A stretch of 41,165 nt of DNA from Terriglobales bacterium (GCA_025934025.1 JAICYU010000004.1:1-41165); one strand, 5' to 3'; positions 8,946 through 18,093 are shown, counted from the stretch's first letter. The notes: generated by a model not told the origin, from the sequence alone. Program-made: numbers and translations.

Positions 8946-9111
8946 ACGCTACTCCCGGATTGTCTGGCCCCCGCCGGACGGCCATCCGGCGGGAACCTGT
9001 TGAGACTTGCAAAAGATCACCGCGATCAACGTTTGCCGGCGTCACCTCTGGCGCCGGTTTTTCTGCTAGTTTCGGGCCGCTTAGGGCTCTTGAATACTGC
9101 GGGTGTTGGAC
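8946..9111 (-). promoter_or_regulatory. Structured 5' leader of the 8945-nrdJ transcript
   Basis: On the reverse strand the leader carries a 9-bp perfect hairpin (arms 8970-8978 and 8985-8993) just upstream of the ribosome-binding site, and a second GC-rich hairpin at about 9036-9058 (CCGGCG paired with CGCCGG). It could affect translation. No B12-box consensus was recognised, so a cobalamin riboswitch is not claimed. Confidence 0.35.
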
Positions 9112-9163
9112 AAGTTACGCCTCTATATGGTGCCTGTCAAGCAGTAAACACCATATATTGTAC
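9112..9163 (-). promoter_or_regulatory. Sigma70-like promoter overlapped by a tandem NrdR-box-like pair
   Basis: On the reverse strand a perfect -35 TTGACA (9135-9140) is 17 bases from a weak -10 TAACTT (9112-9117). Two sites resemble the NrdR box (acaCwAtATaTwGtgt): one at 9148-9163 just upstream of the -35 (13 of 16 on the reverse strand, GTACAATATATGGTGT) and one at 9118-9133 inside the -35/-10 spacer (10 of 16, GCACCATATAGAGGCG). Centres are 30 bp apart, close to the 31-32 bp usual for NrdR pairs. NrdR represses ribonucleotide reductase genes when dATP is high. The promoter points to the 8945 gene and nrdJ. Confidence 0.65.
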
Positions 9164-9596
9164 TATTTTATCAGATGCTCTGTCATGACCATAAGTTTCG
9201 GAGCTTCAGGCAGTTAGCAGCTTTCAAGGGGTGTTTCAGGCGATTTCTGCCTAGGTTTCCACAGCGTTACGTAAGGACTAAGCCCCGGCTAAGGGCGCTC
9301 AGTGCGGAAATGTTACTGGTTTTGGCTGGTTGGATGCTGCTCGATCAAACTTCGGAAGCGGCGGCAACCGGTGAGTGCATTCGACTGTACGCGCTGACCT
9401 AAGTACGGTCAATGCCGGATTGTGGTGCAGAGACTGTGGAGAGGTGTGGATTCGGTGGGAAAAGTGAAGCGAAGGGTTCAGTCAACAGTCTTAATCTGCC
9501 CAGATAAGCCAGCAGCAGTAACCACTACAGAGGCCTCAGCATCTATTGAATAGGAGAGCATTTATCTCGCAATCATCATCTCTAAGGGTCTCATTC
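9164..9596. other. Intergenic region, nothing recognised
   Basis: Short open frames here lack ribosome-binding sites and family features. No RNA gene or long repeat was seen. Confidence 0.4.
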
Positions 9597-9797
9597 ATGC
9601 AAAAGAACTCTGCTGACCTGCGTCAGCGAATCTCTCGTCTTGATAAGTACGTAACTATCGTTGCATTTCTGTGGCTGGCCATGTCGCTGGTTCTGTTTCT
9701 GCTGGCCGCTCCTTCAAGTTTGCACGCTGCCCAGCACGGCATCTCGCCATCGCAGCAGGCGGCAGTAACTCACGCCGCTCGCGCCTTGCGAATGTAA
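9597..9797 (+). CDS. Possible small single-pass membrane protein (66 aa)
   Basis: From ATG 9597, with AAGGG at 9584-9588 as Shine-Dalgarno. The N-terminal ~20 residues are charged, followed by one membrane segment (IVAFLWLAMSLVLFLLAA, about 22-39) and a short Gln/Ala-rich tail. Its last 28 bases overlap the end of the convergent zinc-protein gene. No family recognised; upstream in-frame ATG codons exist but lack a binding site. Confidence 0.45.
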   Translation: MQKNSADLRQRISRLDKYVTIVAFLWLAMSLVLFLLAAPSSLHAAQHGISPSQQAAVTHAARALRM

Positions 9798-10006
9798 TCG
9801 TCCTTGCACTTCTCGGAACACAGGTGGATCGCGCCCAACTCAAGCACCCGGCTGTCGTCCCAGCGGTCGAGGAAGCGCAGCGAGCGCTGAAGCGAGTTGG
9901 CTTTCTCCATCTCGATGTCATAGCCGAGAATCCAGGCGTCGTTTCCCAGCCGCTTTCCCGGGTCAGGCCTCTTTTTGTCGCAAACATCGCAGGTGATCTC
10001 AACCAT
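9770..10006 (-). CDS. Small four-cysteine (zinc-binding-like) protein, 78 aa
   Basis: CxxC near the start (CDVC, residues 6-9) and CxxxC near the end (CSEKC, 63-67) would form one zinc site; between them is a region rich in Leu, Arg and Trp. The ATG at 10006 is preceded by a strong GGAGGA. No signal or membrane segment. It is downstream of inorganic pyrophosphatase on the same strand, with 60 bases between them, so may share its transcript. Function unknown. Confidence 0.7.
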   Translation of the reverse strand: MVEITCDVCDKKRPDPGKRLGNDAWILGYDIEMEKANSLQRSLRFLDRWDDSRVLELGAIHLCSEKCKDDYIRKARAA

Positions 10007-10066
10007 GGTTCCTCCTCCGCGCTTTCCTGAAGGTAAGATGGCTGGCGCAGAGTGGGAGGTTGCGGC

Positions 10067-10582
10067 TCACGAGAACCGCTGCCGGCCTTCGACGATGATC
10101 TTTCTCGCGGCTTCTGCGCCGGACCAGCCGCTGATCTCGGTCTTCTTCCCCTCCAGGCTCTTATAAATGGCGAAGAAGTGCTCGATCTCGCGCAGAGTGT
10201 GAGTGAACACTTCAGAGTATTCCTTCACTTCAGTGTAGAGCGGATCACTCTGCGCCACGGCCAGGATCTTTTCGTCGCTCCGCCCCTGGTCCATCATGCG
10301 CAGCACTCCGATGGGACGCACTTCCATCAGGCATCCGGGAAAGCTGGGCGCTTCCACCAGCACCAGCACGTCGAGTGGATCGCCGTCGAGCCCGAGCGTG
10401 CACGGAATGAAGCCATAGTCGCCGGGATAATGAACAGGCGAGAACAGCGTTCGGTCAAGCCGGAAGACGTGAAGCTCTTTGTCGTATTCGTATTTATTGA
10501 CCGAGTCGCGCGGGATCTCAATCACGGCGTTCACCAGGCGCGGAGCGTCGGAGCCAATGGGCAATCTTACGTAGTCAGGCAT
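10067..10582 (-). CDS. ppa: Inorganic pyrophosphatase (family I)
   Basis: Hydrolyses pyrophosphate to phosphate, pulling biosynthetic reactions forward; cytoplasmic, Mg-dependent. The family signature DGDPLD is at residues 66-71, with the metal-binding Asp residues D66, D68 and D71. Other typical segments: YPGDYGFIP (52-60), KYEYDKE near the start, and the C-terminal HFFAIYKSLEGK. The length of 171 aa is normal for bacterial family I enzymes. Confidence 0.96.
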   Translation of the reverse strand: MPDYVRLPIGSDAPRLVNAVIEIPRDSVNKYEYDKELHVFRLDRTLFSPVHYPGDYGFIPCTLGLDGDPLDVLVLVEAPSFPGCLMEVRPIGVLRMMDQGRSDEKILAVAQSDPLYTEVKEYSEVFTHTLREIEHFFAIYKSLEGKKTEISGWSGAEAARKIIVEGRQRFS

Positions 10583-10668
10583 AGTTCTCTCTAGAGGATT
10601 CCTGGGCCACGGCTAAGGGTTTCCCCAGCGTGTCGCTTTCTCCCGACTGAGCTACCCTTTCCGCCACC

Positions 10669-11619
10669 ATGCGTTTCCTGCTTCCGCTCATTTCCGGTGC
10701 ATTGCTGTTGTCAGCATCCCTTGCCTTGGCTGCGAGTCATCGTGCCGCGGACAACGCGGGACAGACTTGCACGACTCAAGTTGTGGTGAATGCGTTTGAT
10801 TCCGCGACCAAGGCGGACCTTTACGGCTTGCGCGCAGACGATTTTGAAGCCAGCGCAAGCGGCCGTGATTACTCTGTGCTGAAAGCCACTCCTGTGCTGC
10901 ACAACCGCGTGCTGGTGCTGGCCGATGCTCGCGGCGCAAAATCTCTGAGCCAGGCGCGCGCGATTGCCGACCTCATTCGCGAGCAGGCGCCGCCGGAGAT
11001 GCCGGTTGCTTTCGGCGTGATTACGGGCCAGGCGGTCCTCATGCGTCGCTTTTACTCGGATTACGATCTGTTTGGCGCGGCGCTCGCGAACCTCTTTTCA
11101 CATTCTCATGCGGCTCCCGGCAATCATGGAGCGCCGCTCGATGCCGCGTTGCGCCAGGCTTTGCTGCTGTTTGGCCAGCCCCGCAGCGGAGACACCATTC
11201 TGCTCGTCACTCCGGGAAGCCACGATCAAGGCATCAACGTCCGCAAACTGGCCCGCGAGTTCAACCAGCATCAGGTCCGCCTGCAACTGCTGATGCCGTC
11301 GGAGAGCATCTCTTCCGGCGGTCCCCTTGCGGTGTTTTCCTCCTGGGACGGCGCGGACCAGTTCAGCTTGCGCTTGCTAGAACTCGCGTCCCGTACCGGC
11401 GGCGCGCTCATGGGCTTTATGAACTCGGACTGGGTCGGGGCTGCTTCCTCCGGCTACATGCTCTCCATTGACCTTCCGCAGACCGACGGTAAAGGCAAGC
11501 TGCTGAAGCTGGACTTGCGCGAGAAGGAAGGCAATGCCGATCTGTTTTATCCCGAGCAGGTGGCCAGGTGTGCAGCGAACTATTCGGCGTCGGCAGCGAA
11601 GGCGAACCCGCTGCCGTAA
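10669..11619 (+). CDS. Secreted VWA-like protein of the acidobacterial type (316 aa)
   Basis: A signal peptide (residues 1-22, hydrophobic core LLPLISGALLLSASLALA) is followed by a domain laid out like the VWFA-related proteins at 19352-21414. Typical pieces: an early LRADDFEASASG, VLVLADARGAKS where a MIDAS motif would sit, QALLLFG..RSGDTILLVTPGSHDQG, and RLLELASRTGG. The metal-binding DxSxS is not intact (DARGAKS), so metal binding may be lost. Divergent from the ppa gene. Likely extracytoplasmic; ligand unknown. Confidence 0.7.
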   Translation: MRFLLPLISGALLLSASLALAASHRAADNAGQTCTTQVVVNAFDSATKADLYGLRADDFEASASGRDYSVLKATPVLHNRVLVLADARGAKSLSQARAIADLIREQAPPEMPVAFGVITGQAVLMRRFYSDYDLFGAALANLFSHSHAAPGNHGAPLDAALRQALLLFGQPRSGDTILLVTPGSHDQGINVRKLAREFNQHQVRLQLLMPSESISSGGPLAVFSSWDGADQFSLRLLELASRTGGALMGFMNSDWVGAASSGYMLSIDLPQTDGKGKLLKLDLREKEGNADLFYPEQVARCAANYSASAAKANPLP

Positions 11620-11699
11620 AGAACATTACGAGTTTCAACCAGCAACCGGGGTCGCGACAAGTCTCGACCACTGTCATCCCGCGGTTGCTTCTTCGGAAA

Positions 11700-11933
11700 T
11701 TATGGCTTAGGCGGTTCTTTTTGCGAAAACAAGCTTTCTAGATCACGAGCACCGTGGACGACACGCAGAACAAGGATTCCGTGCTCGCGTTGCTGGTAGA
11801 AGATCAAGTGTCGCGGAAACCCCGCCACAGATGCGCGACGCGTCTCATGAAGTTCCTCTGCACTGAACCGGCACAAGGAACCGGATCCCGGCGCTCCCGC
11901 GATGCGCAGCAATGTCGACGCGACCGACCTCAT
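11700..11933 (-). pseudogene. ParE/RelE-family toxin, 5'-truncated
   Basis: The segment RRASVAGFPRHLIFYQQREHGILVLRVVHGARDLESLF is the C-terminal core of ParE toxins, which poison gyrase. The ~30-35 N-terminal residues of the family are missing: upstream, in the same frame, comes the TAG stop of the truncated permease after only a few codons. No antitoxin gene lies next to it. The sequence looks like one half of a deletion junction, so it is probably not functional. Confidence 0.7.
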
Positions 11934-11945
11934 CCCAGCGCTTTG

Positions 11946-12701
11946 CTAGATTGCGACCGGCCGCTTATGCCGCCAAACGCTGTCCTTTATTTCAATGCGA
12001 GCTTCCACGTGAAAAATTGCCGGAAGTTTGTAGCGGGCAACAACCGCGGCGAGCGCGAAGAGCGCCAAGGAGAGGCCAATGTAAGGCATCTTCACCGAAG
12101 CTGCCTCATGGATCTGATAAGCGTGCAGTTGTCCGGAAGACATCGCCTGGCGCATGCCGTGAGTGAGCGGTTCAGCGGCCGTGCCCAAAATGAGGATGCT
12201 GCCGAAGATCGGCGCCAACGTGGTGCCCAGAGAGTTGAAGGCCTGAGTAAGGTTGAGGCGGCTTGAGGCTGTCCTCACCGGCCCCAGTACTGCCACATAA
12301 GGATTGGCTAAGGTCTGGAGCAACGTCATCCCGGCGGCCAGCACAATCAAAGCTGTCAGGAACATCGGAAAGGAAGCGATCGAAGCCGCCGGAACAAAAA
12401 GCGAGGCTCCGCAACCCATCGTCGCCAGGCCTGCGACCATCGAGCGCGAATATCCAATGGTTTCTATGATCCTGCCCGAGGGTAGTGAGAACACGAAATA
12501 GGAGCCGAAGAACGCAAACTGGACCAGCATGGCCTGGGCGTAATTTAGCTCCAAGACGTTCTTCAGATGCGGAATCAGAATGTCATTCAGGCAGGTGAGA
12601 AAGCCCCAAGCAAAGAACAAGCTGGAAAGCATGGCCATTGCCGTCTTGTCGGTTCTAGCGGGCGCTTGGGCTGCAACTGCTGTGGATTCCGGGCCGCTCA
12701 T
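11946..12701 (-). pseudogene. FucP/GluP-type sugar MFS permease, 3'-truncated
   Basis: ATG 12701 has GGAGAG 6 bases upstream. The 251 residues give about six membrane segments, with the family's SSLFFAWGFLTCLNDILIPHLK start, SGRIIETIGYS loop and QTLANPYVAVLG. FucP-type sugar/H+ symporters have 12 segments and over 400 residues. Here the frame continues to KDSVWRHKR, where family members go on into segment 7, then ends at TAG. The half-protein is unlikely to transport. Confidence 0.75.
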
Positions 12702-12827
12702 TATTTACTCTCCAGACGATTGAGAGAGGATGCTGATTGAAGACGATTCTGGCGCATCTGACGCCGATTCTAAACCGGCCAGCCGAAGATTGGATCGGCC
12801 TGTTGCCATGAGCAGAATGGAGGATCT

Positions 12828-13274
12828 GTGGATGTAACTTTGGACTGGTTTTGGGAAGGGAATGTCGTGGATGCTGTCGCACGGAACTTAGAAGCGATGG
12901 GATGGATCATCGAGAATAAGGCGGACACGCGGTCGAAAGCGCGGGGTGTTGACCTGCGAGCAACAAAATCAGGCGTGGTTTTGCTCGTAGAGGCGAAGGG
13001 CTACCCTTCAAAAAGTTATCGGGACCCGCGGCGAGCAGATGAACCCAAGCCAACCAACCCATCAAACCAAGCGCAACAGTGGTATTCCCACGCTTTGCTA
13101 AAAGTGCTTCGTTTACAAACTGAGTATCCGGGGGCAAAGGTCGTCCTCGCATTTCCAGATTTTCCTCGTTATCGCACATTGTTTGAGGAAACCCAAACTG
13201 GGCTGACAAGGCCCGGTCTGGCAGTTCTCATCGTCAACGCCTCGGGCGAGCTTTGGGCATGGGGCCTAGAATAG
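12828..13274 (+). CDS. PD-(D/E)XK nuclease-like protein (148 aa)
   Basis: The region around residues 40-58 (RGVDLRATKSGVVLLVEAKG) has the D-(x)12-E-x-K layout of the restriction-endonuclease-like fold, with D42, E55 and K57 as candidate catalytic residues; an N-terminal helix with E22 precedes it, as in Mrr-type domains. Later parts (NPSNQAQQWYSHALLKVL, VVLAFPDFPRYR) look like the family's supporting core. It starts at GTG 12828 after GGAGGA, a short spacing of about 4. It stands alone between two broken genes with no methyltransferase, helicase or other partner, so a defence or repair role is only possible. Confidence 0.6.
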   Translation: MDVTLDWFWEGNVVDAVARNLEAMGWIIENKADTRSKARGVDLRATKSGVVLLVEAKGYPSKSYRDPRRADEPKPTNPSNQAQQWYSHALLKVLRLQTEYPGAKVVLAFPDFPRYRTLFEETQTGLTRPGLAVLIVNASGELWAWGLE

Positions 13275-13286
13275 GCAGCCGATGGG

Positions 13287-13309
13287 GGTGTGTCGAGCAG
13301 ATAGCGCAT
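13287..13309 (-). pseudogene. vapC remnant: first codons only
   Basis: ATG 13309 overlaps the vapB stop (TAATG), as in intact vapBC operons. The frame starts MRYLLDT, the typical opening of PIN-domain toxins, where the next residue should begin the N-x-x motif. Instead the frame runs into sequence unrelated to PIN domains and into the 3' end of the nuclease gene. The toxin is lost. Confidence 0.6.
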
Positions 13310-13563
13310 TAGAGATCAACCGGACCGGATGCCAATTCCGCAATCCGTGGAAATTTTTCCGGGACCGGACTCAGCTCATGCAGTGCCGCGAGAAGGGACC
13401 TTGGCGAGGTGGGCTCGATGATCAGCCGCTCGCCTTCCTTTCGGATAACAGCATCATTTCCCGGCAGCTCGAATTCCCGTGGAATACGCACAGCCTGATT
13501 TCTGCCATTTCTGAACAGCTTCACATGGTGTTCTTGATTTCGAGAGCGACGCCTGGTCGGCAT
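13309..13563 (-). CDS. vapB: VapB-type antitoxin (AbrB/SpoVT fold), orphan
   Basis: The core KLFRNGRNQAVRIPREFELPG..AVIRKEGERLIIEP is the swapped-hairpin DNA-binding domain of VapB, followed by a C-terminal tail that would wrap the VapC toxin. The start is uncertain: ATG 13563 gives 84 residues with an Arg-rich extension, while GTG 13524 gives 71 residues and matches the usual family start; neither has a good binding site. The partner vapC is cut to about seven codons, leaving an orphan antitoxin. Confidence 0.75.
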   Translation of the reverse strand: MPTRRRSRNQEHHVKLFRNGRNQAVRIPREFELPGNDAVIRKEGERLIIEPTSPRSLLAALHELSPVPEKFPRIAELASGPVDL

Positions 13564-13724
13564 ATGGCTAACTAAGCATCTGCCAACTTCAGCGAACTGT
13601 CCGGCTTCGCCATCGAAGCACTGTCTCCACCATTCTTCCTCCCCCAATCGCTCTTTTCCCTCTCCAACTCTTCAGTTTGAGAGCGCGGGCTTTCCTGATA
13701 TAAAAATCAGCCGGAGAACAACTG

Positions 13725-16700
13725 ATGCGTCTGATCCCACGCCCGTGCCAACGCTTGCCCCTCCTCGCCCTTATTGCGGCGATCTTCTTTTTGCTGCCGC
13801 TCTCCCTGATTTGTGCTGATCGGAGTGCCGGCGCGCAGTTTCCGGGGCTTCGCTGGCGGATGATCGGGCCGTTTCGAGGCGGCAGGGTGACAGCCGTCGA
13901 GGGCGTTCCGGGCGATCGCAACACTTATTATTTCGGAACTCCTGGAGGTGGAGTGTGGAAAACGGTGGATGGAGGGCAGGTCTGGCGGCCCATTTTCGAT
14001 CAGGTGCCGGTTGCTTCTATTGGCGCTCTCGCAGTTGCTCCCTCCAACCCGCAAGTGGTGTATGTGGGCACGGGCGAGCAGACCCGAGGACAAGGCCTGT
14101 ATCGCTCGACCAATGGCGGCGCCAGTTGGAAGCGTGCCGGCCTGCATGACGTGCTGTTCATCCAGGCCATCGTGGTTGATCCGCGCAATCCAAACGTTGT
14201 GGTGGTTGGTGGGAACTCCGTAGGAATGGGACTGCTGTGGCTTCCTCTCCCGCGCTGGGCAAAAACAGCCAATCGCGGGATTTTCAAGACCACCGATGGC
14301 GGCGCAACATGGAAAAAGACTTTTTCCGACGATGAGACGTTGGGCATCGTGGACATGTGCGCGGACCCAGGCAATCCGCGCGTTCTGTATGCCGTGGTTT
14401 ATGGTCCGGCGTCGGGATCGGAAGCATCGCGGACCGAAGCCACATCCGATCTCATCGTCTCGCGCGATGAAGGTTCCACCTGGACGCGGCTCCAGACTCG
14501 CGGTCTTCCTGCAACCGCGCGCAAAAGGATGGGCATTGCAGTGGCTCCGGGAAATGGAGGACGGCGCCTGTATGCAATTCTTGATCAGGGATTTTTCCGC
14601 TCAGACGATGGCGGCGTCAACTGGCAGCAATCAACCAAAGATCCGCGGGTGCTTGGAAGTGAGTACTTCAGCCGCGTGTTCGTGGATCCCAACCATCCTG
14701 ACGTGGTCTATGTTGCGCAAACATCGCTTTATCGCTCCACCGATGGCGGAAAAACTTTGCCGCCTATGTGGGAGCGCCCAGCGGCGATGACTTCCACGTC
14801 TTATGGATTGATCCGCGTGATTCGGCGCGCATGATTTTGGGCGTGGACCAGGGCGCCATCATCAGCGTGAACGGAGGCAAAAGCTGGAGCTCCTGGTATA
14901 ACCAGCCAACCGGCCAGTTCTACCATGTCTCGACCGACCAGACATTTCCGTACCGAGTTTATGGAGCTCAGCAGGATAGTGGCACCGCCGGCGTTCTGAG
15001 CCGCAGCGACTACGGCGAGGTCCTGGCGCAGGACTGGTACTCGGTGGGCGGGTTTGAGTATGCATTCATCGCACCTGATCCGCTGCATCCGGGCGTGGTC
15101 TATAGCGGTGGCTGGTATGGCTCGGTAGTGCGCTTTGACCGGAACACCGGCGAAGTCGCAACCGTCTTTGAAGACGGTCAGAAATACCGCAGCGCACAGA
15201 TGCCTCCGCTGGCGTTTTCTCCCCAGGGTCCCTCCGTGCTCTATCTGGGTACCCAGTTTGTGCTTAAGACTACTGACGGCGGAGCGAACTGGAAGCAGAT
15301 CAGCCCCGATCTCACCGGCTACGTAGAGAAAGTGGAGAAAGAAGGAGCGGCGGGTCCCAGCCGGTCGCGGCCTCCCGCCATCACCGCTCTCTCTCCCTCT
15401 GCCGTTCAAGCTGGGGAGCTATGGGCAGGCACCAGCAATCGCGAGGTGTATCTCACCCGCGATTCCGGAGAGAACTGGGAAAAAGTGTCGCCTCCGGGAT
15501 TGGGTGATCCATTGCAGGTGCTCTACATTGAAGCTTCCCACCACGATCCCGCTACCGCTTACCTGACCGTTGGCGCGACTCGCGAATCCACTCCGCCCAA
15601 CATTCTGCGGACCACTGACGACGGGCGTACGTGGAAAACAATCGTCAACGGATTACCGGGGAATGAGATGGTGCGCGTAGTGCGCGAGGATCCCAATCGC
15701 AAAGGCGTGCTTTACGCCGGCACCGACACCGGAGCTTTTATCTCCTGGAATGATGGCGAGAGTTGGCAATCCATCTCCCTGAATTTGCCGGCCACGCCCG
15801 TGACCGATCTGCAGGTTCACGGCAACGATCTGGTGATTTCCACTTTCGGTCGCGGCTTTTGGATCCTGGACGACATCACGCCCTTGCGCGACATCACGGG
15901 AGAAGCCTCGGCCGCGGATGTCTACTTGTTTCCGCCGGAGACAGGAACAAGGGTGCGCTGGGACAACTACCAGGACACGCCCTATCCGGCGGAAACGCCC
16001 GCAGGGCAGAACCCGCCCGACGGCGCCATCATCAACTATTCCCTCAAGGCGGAGCCCAAGGGTGAGCTGACACTGACCATCTATGACGAAAAGAATGTCG
16101 AGATTGTCAGATTTTCCAGCCAGCCTCCATTCGCCGAGCATCTGCCGGCCAACGTGCCGGATTATTGGTTTGCTCCCGCCGTGGCTCTGCCCAAGGCACC
16201 GGGCGTGAATCGGTTCGTGTGGGACCTGCGCTATCCCGCTCCATCCGCCCTTCCTTACAGCTACTACGGGGAGTTACTGAAATACCAGGAATACACGCTG
16301 GCAGACCATGCCGTTCCCGGTGAAACTCCGCGACAGCAACCGCGCGGTCCTTTGGTGGCGCCGGGGAACTACACGGTTGAGCTCCGTTACGATGGCCGCG
16401 TTTTGCATCAGCCACTGAAGGTGGAACTTGATCCTCGCGTCCACGCCTCGCAGCAAGACCTGCTGGAACAGCGTGATTTGGCGCTGCGAATTGCGCATGG
16501 AATGAAGGCGAGCTATGACGGGTATCAGCAAGTCGCCGCATTGCGGGAAGCGATGAACGCCCATCACGAGAGATCGAAAGCCAGCAACGCCCCAACCGAT
16601 GCAGAGAAACGACTGGAGAAACAGATCGAGGCTCTGGAAAAGGGAACCAGGAAGGAGCCTGGTTTCGGCTTGGTCAACCGCGATCTGGCTCGATTGCTGT

Positions 16701-16879
16701 TCAGTGTAGAAAATGCCGATCAACGTCCCGCGCAGACGGTGCAGGCTGCGGTGGAAGAGAGTTGTGATGCGCTCAACCGCGATTTGCGCAAATGGCAAGA
16801 GCTGAATGACCAGGAAATTAGAGTCATCAACCAGACGCTGCCGGTGGTCACTCCTGCGACGAGCGGCTGCACTCCTTAG
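13725..16879 (+). CDS. Secreted Asp-box beta-propeller (VPS10/sortilin-like) protein, single frameshift
   Basis: One gene in two frames: 13725-14753 and, after a -1 shift, 14753-16879, about 1051 residues in all. A signal peptide (1-36) is followed by many Asp boxes (SxDxGxxW-like: KTVDGGQVW, STNGGASW, KTTDGGATW, SRDEGSTW, SDDGGVNW, SVNGGKSW, TTDGGANW, TRDSGENW, SWNDGESW) forming one or more beta-propellers. A beta-sandwich-like part and a C-terminal helical region follow. Such proteins are often annotated as glycosyl hydrolases, but no catalytic residues are proven; binding of peptides or glycans is as likely. The frameshift sits in an A5 run (14750-14754); restoring one A gives continuous family-like sequence. 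ATG 13725 follows CGGAGA. Confidence 0.85.
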
Positions 16880-16998
16880 TGACGTTATCAACTGGCAGGG
16901 AACCAGAGGCAGTTATCGGCAGAATGAACCACAGCTCTCGTAATCTGCCCTTCCGCCTTCGCTCGTTCGTATAATTCAGAAAACGCGAAAGGGCGGAT

Positions 16999-17979
16999 TT
17001 GATCCTTACTTATTTCTACATCGCTGCCTTCTTCCTCTTTGGGCTGGTGTTTGGCAGCTTTTTGAATGTCTGCATTTACCGCATGCCGCGCGATCTGTCA
17101 GTGGTAAGCCCGCGCTCGGCGTGCCCCGCGTGCGGGATGGCGATCGCTTTTTACGACAACGTTCCGGTTCTGAGCTGGGTAGTGCTGCGCGGCAAGTGCC
17201 GCAATTGCAAGAGCAGAATCTCTCCGCGCTATGCCATCGTGGAGTTTGTAACCGGGCTGCTGTTTGTTGCCGCCTATCTCGCCCCGCAAGCGGCATGGTT
17301 CCAGGAGCATTCCCGCACCGCTTTGCTGAAGTCGTTTCCCGTTGACGTTGCTTACGATCCCACGGCGATTTCGATCCGGCTCTGTGTCCTCTCATTTCTT
17401 CTAGTTGGCCTCATCTTTACTGACGCTGAAACCAAGCTGCTGCCGGACCTGCTCACGAAGCCCGGCATTGTGGCCGGGCTGGCCTTCAGTCTGTGGGCGG
17501 CGGTAGAAGGCCCGGCTGGATACTTTTGGCGGAGCATGGAGAACTGGCGCGTTCTTTCATTGCTGAACTCTCTTGCCGGAGCGGTGATGGGATCCGCTTT
17601 TATCCTGGGAATCGCCTTGGCTTACGAAGCGCTACGCGGAGTTGAAGGGATGGGCCGGGGTGACGTGAAACTGATGGCGCTGATTGGCGCGTTTCTTGGG
17701 GTGAAGCTGACGCTGCTGGTTTTGCTCTTGGGATCGCTGGTCGGGAGCTTGTTTGGAATTTTTCTGATCGTGATTGTCTGGCGCAAGCGGTTGGCGCGGC
17801 GCAAAGGTAAAGTTCGGGGAGAAGCGCCTGCGAAAGCTCGCGGCCGGGCATGGAAATCGGCCATCCTGATCTACCGCAACTTTGAGATTCCGTTTGGCGT
17901 GTTTCTGGGCATCGCGGCGCTGTTTTCTGCGTTCTGTGGGCAGTCCCTGATTGACTGGTACCTGGGCTTCTACCATTAA
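16999..17979 (+). CDS. pilD: Prepilin peptidase / N-methyltransferase (A24)
   Basis: Inner-membrane aspartic protease that cleaves and N-methylates type IV pilin-like and type II secretion pseudopilins. Features: FGLVFGSFLNVCIYRMP at the start, the cytoplasmic zinc loop with CPAC (C42, C45) and CRNC (C67, C70), and the two catalytic aspartates in FTDAE (D142) and GRGDVK (D222). About eight membrane segments, 326 aa. Translation probably starts at TTG 16999 with AAAGGG upstream. No pilin or secretion genes are adjacent here. Confidence 0.92.
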   Translation: MILTYFYIAAFFLFGLVFGSFLNVCIYRMPRDLSVVSPRSACPACGMAIAFYDNVPVLSWVVLRGKCRNCKSRISPRYAIVEFVTGLLFVAAYLAPQAAWFQEHSRTALLKSFPVDVAYDPTAISIRLCVLSFLLVGLIFTDAETKLLPDLLTKPGIVAGLAFSLWAAVEGPAGYFWRSMENWRVLSLLNSLAGAVMGSAFILGIALAYEALRGVEGMGRGDVKLMALIGAFLGVKLTLLVLLLGSLVGSLFGIFLIVIVWRKRLARRKGKVRGEAPAKARGRAWKSAILIYRNFEIPFGVFLGIAALFSAFCGQSLIDWYLGFYH

Positions 17980-18093
17980 CGCGCGCGAAGGTTACTTGCG
18001 GCCGATACGGCGTTTACCCTATCGTTTCCCATTGCCAAATCCCCCAGAATCAAAGCTGGAAATCAGACGTACAATACTTTCAGGAACTCAGGC

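Noticed and set aside
9036-9063. Forward-strand terminator (GC hairpin plus T run)
   Set aside because: No forward gene lies upstream to terminate; it is more simply part of the reverse-strand leader.
8946-9111. Adenosylcobalamin riboswitch upstream of the nrdJ transcript
   Set aside because: Two hairpins and a GCCAGAC word exist, but the B12-box and the conserved core are not recognisable.
9175-9402. 75-codon forward frame
   Set aside because: No Shine-Dalgarno, no family, atypical composition.
14745-14760. Programmed -1 frameshift in the propeller gene
   Set aside because: The A5 run allows slippage, but no downstream stem-loop or pseudoknot is obvious; error or mutation is more likely.
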